From: Firmicutes bacterium UBA5389
Lineage (GTDB): Bacteria; Bacillota; DTU025
Direction of reading: 5' to 3'
Length of the DNA: 5,620 bases
NCBI GenBank assembly: GCA_002409965.1
Contig: DHON01000023.1
Span: 5,574-11,193 of the forward strand
Of the stretch, positions 1 through 5,540 are shown piece after piece. How positions within the stretch are numbered: the first letter of the stretch is position 1; every line of letters begins with the position of its first letter. The position numbers and the translations under genes were made by a program. A model generated the notes under the pieces. That model did no database searches. It saw only the letters and a list, made by a program, of their open reading frames with translations, and had not been told where the DNA came from.

Positions 1-1
1 A

Positions 2-145
2 GTGCTGGAACTTAGGTTCGGCATGGGCGACTTTGCTCGGCAGACGCAGCGCGAGATCTCCAGGGCGCTCGGCATCTCTAGGTCGTACGTGTCGCGGATA
101 GAGAAACGCGCTCTGGCCAAACTGCAGAAGGAGATGTACAGGTAG
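2..145 (+). CDS. sigK: RNA polymerase sigma factor, SigK-like (C-terminal end only)
   Basis: This is the last 47 codons of a sigma-70 family factor, cut by the left edge of the window. Reading from base 2, it contains the region 4.2 helix-turn-helix that contacts the -35 promoter element: TQREISRALGISRSYVSRIEK, followed by RALAKLQKEMYR and a TAG stop. The run SRSYVSRIEKRAL is what I recall from SigK, the late mother-cell sporulation sigma factor. SigE and SigG have similar but less matching versions (SQSYISRLEKR and SQAQVSRLEK types). The upstream VLELRFG is the usual start of region 4. The tail after the helix is shorter than in Bacillus subtilis SigK. Identity as a sporulation sigma factor is well supported. 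SigK rather than another SigE/SigK paralogue is an inference from 47 residues. The next gene appears to have its own promoter, so co-transcription is not required. Confidence 0.87.
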   Translation: MLELRFGMGDFARQTQREISRALGISRSYVSRIEKRALAKLQKEMYR

Positions 146-204
146 ACGGCAATCTGGCGGTCTCGATCCTCCCGCGACCAATCGCCCGGACGGGGCGGGC
201 TACA

Positions 205-213
205 TGTTATAAT
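205..213 (+). promoter_or_regulatory. Extended -10 promoter for yqeG-priA
   Basis: TGTTATAAT is a perfect consensus -10 hexamer (TATAAT, 208-213) with the TGn extension one base upstream. It stands out in a GC-rich gap. At 16-18 bases further upstream the sequence is CCCGGA-like, with no recognisable -35 element, which fits extended -10 promoters of the housekeeping sigma factor. Transcription would begin near 219-221, giving a leader of about 20 bases that carries the SD at 227-232. The assignment rests on sequence match only. Confidence 0.68.
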
Positions 214-226
214 GGACCGTGGTGAG

Positions 227-232
227 AGGAGG
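227..232 (+). promoter_or_regulatory. Ribosome binding site that decides the yqeG start
   Basis: AGGAGG, inside the purine run GAGAGGAGGAAG (224-235), is a full Shine-Dalgarno match. It lies downstream of the in-frame ATG at 212, so it cannot serve that codon. Nine bases separate it from the in-frame CTG at 242. No ATG, GTG or TTG is available in the yqeG frame between the SD and the ATG at 257, which is 24 bases away and would cut off conserved residues. Confidence 0.75.
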
Positions 233-241
233 AAGACAGTC

Positions 242-727
242 CTGATTCAGCCAGACATGCGTGTAGCCGGCGTTTGGGAGATAGACTTGGACGAGCTGTC
301 GCATCGCGGCATCGCCGGCATCATCGTCGATATCGACAACACCATTGCCCCGTGGGGCGCCCGCGATATTTCCGCGCCCGCCGCCGAGTGGCTCGCGCAG
401 GCCAGGAGCCGGGGCCTCGGCGTGTGCTTGCTCACCAACAACTATCATTCTCGAGCTAATTGGTTCGCTCGTGCCCTCGGCTTGCCCGTGGTGTGCGGCT
501 GGGTGAAACCGTGGCGGTGGGGGTACCGCCGAGCCATGCGGGTGCTGGGTACCCGTCCGGATTCCACCGTCATGGTGGGCGATCAGCTCTTCACCGACAT
601 CCTGGGGGCGAAGCGGCTAGGGATATACTCGATTCTCGTCTCGCCCCTAAGCGACAGGGAACTTCCGCACACCCGCCTCAAGAGGCGGTTCGAACGGTTC
701 CTCCTGGGCAGGAGGGATGATAGCTGA
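242..727 (+). CDS. yqeG: YqeG-family HAD-IIIA phosphatase
   Basis: This predicted Mg-dependent phosphatase of the haloacid dehalogenase superfamily is about 161 aa, close to the usual length of YqeG proteins. Numbered from CTG 242, the HAD motifs are: motif I DIDNT (30-34, Asp30 nucleophile and Asp32 acid/base), motif II in LLTNN (Thr65), the motif III lysine in VKPW (Lys89), and motif IV in MVGDQLFTD (Asp114 and Asp119). The physiological substrate of YqeG is not established to my knowledge, so the reaction is known only at superfamily level. The start is unusual. The upstream ATG at 212 overlaps the -10 box and precedes the SD, whereas CTG 242 is 9 bases after AGGAGG and gives an N-terminus (LIQPDMRVAGVWEIDLDEL) that lines up with the family pattern of a few residues, then PD, then a DID/L stretch. 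ATT at 245 is an alternative start. The TGA stop overlaps the priA ATG by one base, indicating translational coupling. Confidence 0.88.
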   Translation: MIQPDMRVAGVWEIDLDELSHRGIAGIIVDIDNTIAPWGARDISAPAAEWLAQARSRGLGVCLLTNNYHSRANWFARALGLPVVCGWVKPWRWGYRRAMRVLGTRPDSTVMVGDQLFTDILGAKRLGIYSILVSPLSDRELPHTRLKRRFERFLLGRRDDS

Positions 728-3234
728 TGGCAGCCTTGTACGCTCAGATCGTCGTGGACGTGCCCGCCCGCCGGGTGGACAAGTGCTACGACTACCTCAT
801 ACCCGACCGACTCGAAGCCAGCGTGAAGCCGGGGTCACGGGTCCGGGTTCCGTTCGGCGCCCGGGATGTGGAGGGCTTCGTGGTGTCGCGGTCGGCGCAG
901 CCTGCGGTAGAAAACGTGCGAGAGATCATCGACTGCGTGACCGACGCTCCCGGGGTGCCCCGGGAACTGCTGCAAGTGGCGGAATGGATGGCTAATACAT
1001 ACGTATGCCTACTGATTGAGGCTCTCCGAGCCATGGTGCCTTCGGGCACTCGTGTTGAGTCGTCCGTGGTGGTGCGTCTGGTGGGCTCGGAAGACGATGC
1101 GCGGCGGGCCAAGATCGCGGGCGCGGCGCGCCGGGTCTTCGATTACCTCGCAGAGTGTGGAGGCAGCGCTGGGCGGGACGAGATCGCCGCGGCGCTGGAG
1201 GTGGCCAGCGTGTCGCGGCATGTGGCTGCCTTGGTCCGAGCGGGGCTGGTAGAGACGGATACCGAATGGGCCCGTCCCAAGGTGCGCGCGCGCCGAGTCA
1301 GAGCGTTTCAGCTTGCCCCGTTGGCAGGCGACCCCGACAGTACTGCGGAGCAGCTGTCCGGATCGAGCCCGGCACAGGCGGCGATAATGCGGGTGTTCGC
1401 GGCGGCGCTGCCGCTGCTCGATGGCTCCGGCGCGATTCCCCGGGCGGAGCTGCTCCAGCGCGCAGGCTGTTCTGGATCGGCCCTTGACGCCCTGGTGCGG
1501 GCGGGGTTGCTCCAGCCCACCGAGGTCGTCGCGCGGCGGGCGCCTATGGAGGGCCTGTCGATCAGCCGCGCGCCGGCGCCGGAGCTTACCGGCGATCAGG
1601 AGCGCGCGGTGGAGCGCATCGTGGCCAGAATGGATTCGGGCGGCGGCGCGATGGTGCTCCACGGGGTGACTAGCTCGGGCAAGACCGAAGTCTACTTGCG
1701 CGCTTTCGAGCATGCGATTTCCTGCGGACGCCGGGGCATACTGCTCGTTCCCGACATCGCGCTCACTCCCCAGATGGTCGATAGAGTCGTCTCCAGATTC
1801 GGGCCGGAGCGAGTGGCCGTGCTCCACAGCGCGCTCGGCGCGGGCGAACGTCTGGACGAATGGGAGCGGGCGCGCCGCGGCGAGGTAGATATCGTGGTGG
1901 GCGCCAGGTCTGCGGTGTTTGCGCCGGTGCCGTCTTTGGGGCTCATAGTAGTGGACGAGGAACATGATGGTTCCTACAAGCAGGACGAGTCCCCGCGCTA
2001 CCACGCGCGGGATGTAGCGGCGTTCAGAGCCGGGCAAGTGGGCGCCACGGTGGTCCTGGGTTCGGCGACTCCATCTCTTGAGACGTACAGCCGGGTCGAC
2101 TCGGGCGAGTACGATGTGATCGACCTTCCCCGGCGCATTGATGACCGTCCGATGCCCGAGGTGGCCGTCGTGGACATGCGGTCCGAGCTCAAGGCGGGGA
2201 ATCGCACCGTCTTCAGTAGTCTGCTCAGGGTCAGTATCGAACAGACGCTTGCCGGCGGGCATCAGACGATTCTCTTCATGAACAGGCGAGGGTTTTCCAC
2301 ATTCGTCCTATGCCGAGAGTGCGGGCACGTGATGGTCTGCCCGCATTGCGATGTTTCGCTGACGCTCCACGGTCCGCAGTCGCGCAGGTCGGAGCTGGTA
2401 TGCCATTACTGCAATCATTCTGAACGCGTGCCCGATGTCTGCCCGTCATGCGGCGGCACGCACATCAGGTATTTCGGCGCCGGCACCGAGCGAATCGAGG
2501 ACGAGGTCCGAAAGTCATTTCCCGAGGCGCGGGTGGCGCGCATGGATGTCGACACCACGCGGCGCAAGGGAGCGCACCGGGCTATACTCGGCGCGTTCAG
2601 GGCAGGGCGCATTGACATACTTGTGGGAACTCAGATGATCGCCAAGGGACTGGATTTCCCCAACGTCACGCTGGTGGGAGTGGTGTCGGCCGACACTGCC
2701 CTGAACTTGCCCGATTTCCGGGCGGCGGAGCGGACTTTCCAACTCATTTCGCAGGTCGCAGGCAGGTCGGGAAGGGGAGACGCACCTGGACGTGTGGTCG
2801 TGCAGACCTACAGTCCGGAGCATTACAGCATCTTGGCCGCGGCGTCTCACGACTACCGCGCGTTCTATGAGGCCGAGATTGCGTCAAGGCGGGAGGTCGG
2901 GTATCCGCCATCGCGCCAGATGGCTCGGATTCTGCTGCGGGGGATGGACGAGTCGGCCACCGCGCGCCACGCGGGGGTCATCGCCCGCGCATGCCGCGAG
3001 CTGGCCTGCGTGTCAGACGGCACAGTCGAAGTGCTGGGTCCGGCGCCGGCGCCTATTGGCAGAATCGCGGGCAAGTTCCGTTGGCACTTGCTGCTGCTTT
3101 CGGGCGATGCCCGGGCGCTGCGCGAAGCGGCCAAGGCCGGGTGCGCTGCGCCGCGGGAGGCAGGGCGCGGCGCGGGCAGCTCGGGCGGTGGGATAACCGT
3201 GAGCCTGGACATCGAACCATCGGCAGTCCTGTGA
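727..3234 (+). CDS. priA: Primosomal protein N', replication restart helicase PriA
   Basis: PriA is a 3'-5' superfamily 2 DNA helicase that recognises stalled forks and reloads the replisome. This copy is 835 aa, somewhat longer than the B. subtilis (about 805) and E. coli (732) proteins. The N-terminal 3'-DNA-end-binding domain is recognisable (YAQIVVDVPARRVDKCYDYLIP, then PGSRVRVPFG). Two winged-helix-like stretches follow, at about 128-195 and 220-275. Helicase motifs are intact: LTGDQ (287-291), Walker A GVTSSGKT (313-320), DEEH (410-413), GSATPSLET (from 445), NRRGFS (519-524), GTQMIAKG (634-641) and QVAGRSGRG (676-684). All eight zinc-binding cysteines are present: 529, 532, 538, 541, 559, 562, 572 and 575. 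The C-terminal domain ends with a Gly/Ala-rich stretch (806-822) before the usual ITVSLDIEP tail. ATG 727 shares one base with the yqeG stop; an AGGAGG at 710-715 lies 11 bases upstream. The long antisense reading frame over this gene is a GC-codon shadow. Confidence 0.97.
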   Translation: MAALYAQIVVDVPARRVDKCYDYLIPDRLEASVKPGSRVRVPFGARDVEGFVVSRSAQPAVENVREIIDCVTDAPGVPRELLQVAEWMANTYVCLLIEALRAMVPSGTRVESSVVVRLVGSEDDARRAKIAGAARRVFDYLAECGGSAGRDEIAAALEVASVSRHVAALVRAGLVETDTEWARPKVRARRVRAFQLAPLAGDPDSTAEQLSGSSPAQAAIMRVFAAALPLLDGSGAIPRAELLQRAGCSGSALDALVRAGLLQPTEVVARRAPMEGLSISRAPAPELTGDQERAVERIVARMDSGGGAMVLHGVTSSGKTEVYLRAFEHAISCGRRGILLVPDIALTPQMVDRVVSRFGPERVAVLHSALGAGERLDEWERARRGEVDIVVGARSAVFAPVPSLGLIVVDEEHDGSYKQDESPRYHARDVAAFRAGQVGATVVLGSATPSLETYSRVDSGEYDVIDLPRRIDDRPMPEVAVVDMRSELKAGNRTVFSSLLRVSIEQTLAGGHQTILFMNRRGFSTFVLCRECGHVMVCPHCDVSLTLHGPQSRRSELVCHYCNHSERVPDVCPSCGGTHIRYFGAGTERIEDEVRKSFPEARVARMDVDTTRRKGAHRAILGAFRAGRIDILVGTQMIAKGLDFPNVTLVGVVSADTALNLPDFRAAERTFQLISQVAGRSGRGDAPGRVVVQTYSPEHYSILAAASHDYRAFYEAEIASRREVGYPPSRQMARILLRGMDESATARHAGVIARACRELACVSDGTVEVLGPAPAPIGRIAGKFRWHLLLLSGDARALREAAKAGCAAPREAGRGAGSSGGGITVSLDIEPSAVL

Positions 3235-3244
3235 TGCGTCTGCG

Positions 3245-3280
3245 CGGCAAGAAGCGCGGCAAGAAGCACGGCAAGAAGCC
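3245..3280 (+). repeat. Three 12-base tandem repeats between priA and def
   Basis: Three head-to-tail copies of CGGCAAGAAGCN (3245-3256, 3257-3268, 3269-3280) differ only in the last one or two bases (CG, CA, CC). The partial sequence GCG precedes the first copy and GGC follows the last. They begin 11 bases after the priA stop codon and end 28 bases before the putative -10 box of def. The period is a multiple of three. In the frame of an ATG that overlaps the priA stop they read RGKK RGKK HGKK. No function is assigned. They could be a slippage product, a protein-binding site array or part of a small coding sequence. Confidence 0.85.
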
Positions 3281-3308
3281 GGCATGTGCAGGTGGGATTG
3301 AGCTGCGT

Positions 3309-3314
3309 TATAAT
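3309..3314 (+). promoter_or_regulatory. Putative -10 element for def-fmt-yugP-rsmB
   Basis: A consensus TATAAT sits in the priA-def spacer, 41 bases before the def start. It has no TGn extension (the preceding bases are CGT). The -35 region is poor: the best candidate is TGTGCA at 3285-3290 with an 18-base spacer, which keeps only three consensus positions. A start near 3321 would give a leader of about 35 bases containing the SD. The hexamer itself is clear, but promoter activity is inferred and may be weak or need an activator. Confidence 0.5.
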
Positions 3315-3340
3315 GATGTGGCAACACAACACAGCATTCT

Positions 3341-3346
3341 GGGAGG
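3341..3346 (+). promoter_or_regulatory. Ribosome binding site that decides the def start
   Basis: GGGAGG lies 8 bases before TTG 3355, a near-ideal distance. The longer open frame begins at ATG 3286, which is upstream of both the SD and the putative -10 box, so that ATG is unlikely to be used. Confidence 0.78.
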
Positions 3347-3354
3347 CAGCGCAG

Positions 3355-3834
3355 TTGATTCTGGAGATACGCAAAGAAGGCGACCCGGTGCTTCGCGAGA
3401 AGGCCGCGCCGGTCGCGGTGATCGACGGTGAGATGCGCCAGCTTGCAGCCGATATGCTGGAGACGATGTACAGCGCGCCAGGGGTGGGACTGGCTGCGCC
3501 GCAGGTAGGCGCGGCAGTGCGCCTCATAGTCGTAGACGATGGTTCAGGGCCGCACACGCTCTTCAACCCTGTGGTGATCTCGCGCCGGGGAGAAATGTGC
3601 GAGGAGGAAGGGTGCTTGTCAGTCCCGGGGATGCTCGGGAGGGTAAAGCGAGCGGCCCAGGTGGAAGTGGCGGCATACGACAGGTCGGGGCGGAGAATCG
3701 TGGTCCGCGGCGACGATCTTCTGGCTATCATTCTTCAGCATGAGACCGACCATCTGGACGGCGTGCTCTTCATCGACAAGGCTGAGAGCCTAAGGCGCGC
3801 CGCGGACAACAAGGCTGAGTCGAAGGGCGTGTAG
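3355..3834 (+). CDS. def: Peptide deformylase
   Basis: This enzyme removes the N-formyl group from the initiator methionine of nascent proteins in the cytoplasm, using a metal ion, usually Fe(II). The protein is 159 aa, typical of the family. All three signature motifs are present: GVGLAAPQ (43-50, with Gln50 of the oxyanion site), EEGCLSVPG (84-92, metal ligand Cys87) and QHETDHLDG (128-136, ligands His129 and His133, catalytic Glu130). TTG 3355 is chosen because of the GGGAGG 8 bases upstream and because LILEIRKEGDPVLREKA is exactly where the family begins. The extra 23 residues from ATG 3286 (MQVGLSCVIMMWQHNT...) do not look like deformylase. The stop is followed 3 bases later by fmt, the enzyme that adds the formyl group, a common and functionally sensible pair. 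Confidence 0.97.
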   Translation: MILEIRKEGDPVLREKAAPVAVIDGEMRQLAADMLETMYSAPGVGLAAPQVGAAVRLIVVDDGSGPHTLFNPVVISRRGEMCEEEGCLSVPGMLGRVKRAAQVEVAAYDRSGRRIVVRGDDLLAIILQHETDHLDGVLFIDKAESLRRAADNKAESKGV

Positions 3835-3837
3835 GCG

Positions 3838-4815
3838 TTGCGAATCGTGTTCATGGGCACTCCCGCGTTTGCCGTGCCCACTCTGGAAGCTCTGGTTGAT
3901 ACGGGGCATGATATCCTGTGTGTGGTCACACAGCCTGACAGGCCTGCCGGGCGCGGTCATAGGCTGGCGCCGCCCCCGGTGAAAACAGCGGCATTGGGCC
4001 TGGGTCTTCCCGTGATCCAGCCGGAGAAGGTGCGGGACGCAGGGTTTGTCCAGACCATGCGCGAGCTAGCGCCGGATGTGGCTGTGGTGGCGGCCTTCGG
4101 CCAGAAGATCACTGGCGAACTCCTGGCAGTGCCCGTCCACGGGTTTGTGAACGTGCACCCAAGCCTGCTGCCGCTCTATAGGGGAGCAGCTCCCGTTCAG
4201 CGCTGTCTGATCAACGGAGACGAGGTGACCGGGGTCACCATCATGTATATGGACGAGGGATGGGACACCGGCGACATCGGCATCTGCGAGGAGTTCGTGA
4301 TCCCTCGGGATCCGTGTGCCGATGCCGGCTGGCTTGAGGACTCTCTGGCGCAGCTGGGCGCGGAACTGATGGTGCGGTTTCTTCGTTTGCTTGAAGAAGG
4401 GCAAGCTCCCCGCGCTGCCCAGGACTACTCTGGGGCCAGCTACGCGCCGAAGATCTCCCGAGATGAGCTGGAGATAGACTGGCACCGCAGCGCCTCGCAG
4501 CTGTGTGGCGCGGTGAGGGGGTTGGCGCCCGAACCGGGCGCGCGCACCACGCTCGATGGACAGCCGCTGCGGGTGTTGTGCCTGCGCCAGCTGGGTCGGG
4601 AAGAGGCGCAGCCGGCGCTTCAGGCTGGGCAAGCACTGGAACCAGGGACGATGCTGTTCGGTCCGGGCGGACGTGTTGTAGTGGCCTGCGGCGAGGAAGG
4701 CCGGGAGCGAGTGGCGCTCGAGGAAGTTCAGCCATCGGGCAAGAAGCGCATGACTGGGGCGGAGTTCGCCCGGGGGCGGCGTCTTGCCGCAGGCGCTCGG
4801 TTCGGTGGCCAGTAA
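3838..4815 (+). CDS. fmt: Methionyl-tRNA formyltransferase
   Basis: Fmt transfers a formyl group from 10-formyltetrahydrofolate to initiator Met-tRNA, enabling fMet-dependent translation initiation. At 325 aa it has full family length. The N-terminal Rossmann-like domain begins MRIVFMGTPAFAVPTLEAL, the canonical start, which fixes TTG 3838 as the initiation codon. Catalytic residues are in place: Asn105 and His107 in VNVHPSLLPLYRGAAPVQ and Asp143 in DEGWDTGDI, equivalent to E. coli Asn106, His108 and Asp144. The linker has YAPKISRDELEIDW (from about 202), and the C-terminal OB-fold domain that binds tRNA ends with the usual GKKRMTGAEFARG motif. The SD is weak (GAAGGG, 3822-3827, 10 bases before the start). 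With only 3 bases from the def stop, translation is probably coupled. Confidence 0.97.
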   Translation: MRIVFMGTPAFAVPTLEALVDTGHDILCVVTQPDRPAGRGHRLAPPPVKTAALGLGLPVIQPEKVRDAGFVQTMRELAPDVAVVAAFGQKITGELLAVPVHGFVNVHPSLLPLYRGAAPVQRCLINGDEVTGVTIMYMDEGWDTGDIGICEEFVIPRDPCADAGWLEDSLAQLGAELMVRFLRLLEEGQAPRAAQDYSGASYAPKISRDELEIDWHRSASQLCGAVRGLAPEPGARTTLDGQPLRVLCLRQLGREEAQPALQAGQALEPGTMLFGPGGRVVVACGEEGRERVALEEVQPSGKKRMTGAEFARGRRLAAGARFGGQ

Positions 4816-4820
4816 TACTT

Positions 4821-4829
4821 AGGGGGTGG
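4821..4829 (+). promoter_or_regulatory. Ribosome binding site of the yugP-like gene
   Basis: AGGGGGTGG resembles the extended consensus AGGAGGTGG with one change. The GGGGG core ends 12 bases before ATG 4839 but only 9 bases before the in-frame TTG at 4836. Other SDs in this window sit 8-11 bases from their starts, so initiation at TTG 4836, one codon earlier, cannot be excluded. Confidence 0.62.
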
Positions 4830-4838
4830 CGCGAGTTG

Positions 4839-5540
4839 ATGTACCCTTTCTTTTATGATCCAACCTACATCCTGGTTCTGCCGGCGTTCATCTTCGCGCT
4901 GTACGCGCAGGCGCGAGTGCAGTCGACTTTCAGGAGAGGCATGAATACCCGCTCCAGCGCGGGCGTCACAGGCGCGCAGGTGGCCGACAGGATTCTGTCA
5001 GCCGAAGGCGTGACCGATGTGTCTGTGGAGCAGATCGGACAGTCCATGGGCGACCATTTCGACCCGCGAAGCAGCGTGGTGCGCCTGTCGCCGCAGGTCT
5101 ACGGCGGAACGTCCATAGCTGCGTTGGCCGTTGCCGCGCACGAGTCGGGACACGCCATTCAGCACAGCGAGGGCTATGCTCCGCTGGCGATCAGGGAGGC
5201 CATACTGCCCGTCGCCAGCTTTGGCTCGACGCTGGCGCTGCCATTGTTCATACTCGGCATGATCCTGGGCAGTCCCCAGATCAGCCGGTTCCTGATGAGC
5301 CTGGGGATATGGCTATTTGCCGGGGCGGTCGCTTTTCAGATCGTGACGCTGCCGGTGGAGTTCAACGCCAGCCGGCGGGCCATGGCGCTGCTTGCGGACG
5401 GCGGCTACATCACTGATGCTGAGGCGCCGCAGGTGAGGAGCGTGTTGAGCGCTGCGGCGCTCACGTATGTTGCTGCCGCGGCAGTAGCCCTGACCCAGCT
5501 GTTGCGACTGCTGGTGCTCAGGGGCAGTCGGCGTGACTAG
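4839..5540 (+). CDS. yugP: Membrane zinc metallopeptidase, YugP family
   Basis: This predicted integral-membrane zinc metallopeptidase belongs to the family of B. subtilis YugP (Pfam family Zn_peptidase_2, from memory). It is 233 aa, near the usual 225-235. The N-terminus MYPFFYDPTYILVLPAFIFALYAQ is a membrane anchor with the family's DPTY motif. A soluble part with STFRRG and GAQVADRIL follows, then HESGH (101-105, zinc ligands His101 and His105, catalytic Glu102) continuing into AIQHSEGYAPLAIRE. Further hydrophobic spans lie at about 122-144, 151-173 and 205-225. VEFNASRRAM (173-182) is a conserved signature, and Glu174 is a candidate third zinc ligand (inference). The substrate is unknown to me. 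The gene lies 23 bases after fmt and overlaps the next gene by 8 bases, so it is part of the def-fmt operon. The start could be TTG 4836. Reading frame further upstream overlaps fmt and is not real. Confidence 0.92.
   Translation: MYPFFYDPTYILVLPAFIFALYAQARVQSTFRRGMNTRSSAGVTGAQVADRILSAEGVTDVSVEQIGQSMGDHFDPRSSVVRLSPQVYGGTSIAALAVAAHESGHAIQHSEGYAPLAIREAILPVASFGSTLALPLFILGMILGSPQISRFLMSLGIWLFAGAVAFQIVTLPVEFNASRRAMALLADGGYITDAEAPQVRSVLSAAALTYVAAAAVALTQLLRLLVLRGSRRD
5520..5524 (+). promoter_or_regulatory. Ribosome binding site supporting the rsmB start
   Basis: AGGGG lies 8 bases before GTG 5533, inside the end of the upstream peptidase gene. It supports initiation at this GTG rather than at a later codon. 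Confidence 0.55.

Noticed and set aside
184..200. GCCCG...CGGGC inverted repeat as a sigK terminator
   Set aside because: The stem is only 5 base pairs with a 7-base loop and is followed by TACATG rather than a T-tract. In GC-rich DNA this is expected by chance.
998..1007. Perfect 10-base palindrome CATACGTATG inside priA
   Set aside because: It is AT-rich and symmetric, but it falls in conserved coding sequence (ANTYVCLL) and a single isolated copy gives no reason to call an operator.
1009..2262. 417-codon antisense open frame over priA
   Set aside because: It is a mirror of a GC-rich coding strand. The product is rich in Arg/His/Pro with no recognisable domain, it lies wholly within an intact priA, and no SD or promoter was seen.
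2583..2588. TATACT as an internal promoter in priA
   Set aside because: It has no TGn extension, no -35 at a suitable distance and no gene start nearby; it encodes conserved-frame priA residues.
4738..4749. Exact copy of the spacer repeat unit (GGCAAGAAGCGC) in fmt
   Set aside because: It encodes the conserved SGKKRM motif of Fmt, so the match is explained by codon choice for Gly-Lys-Lys-Arg, not by a dispersed repeat.
4503..4838. Long N-terminal extension of the YugP-like protein
   Set aside because: The open frame extends back into fmt, but the extension is Arg/Gly/Ala-rich shadow sequence. A good SD and the family N-terminus place the start at 4839 or 4836.
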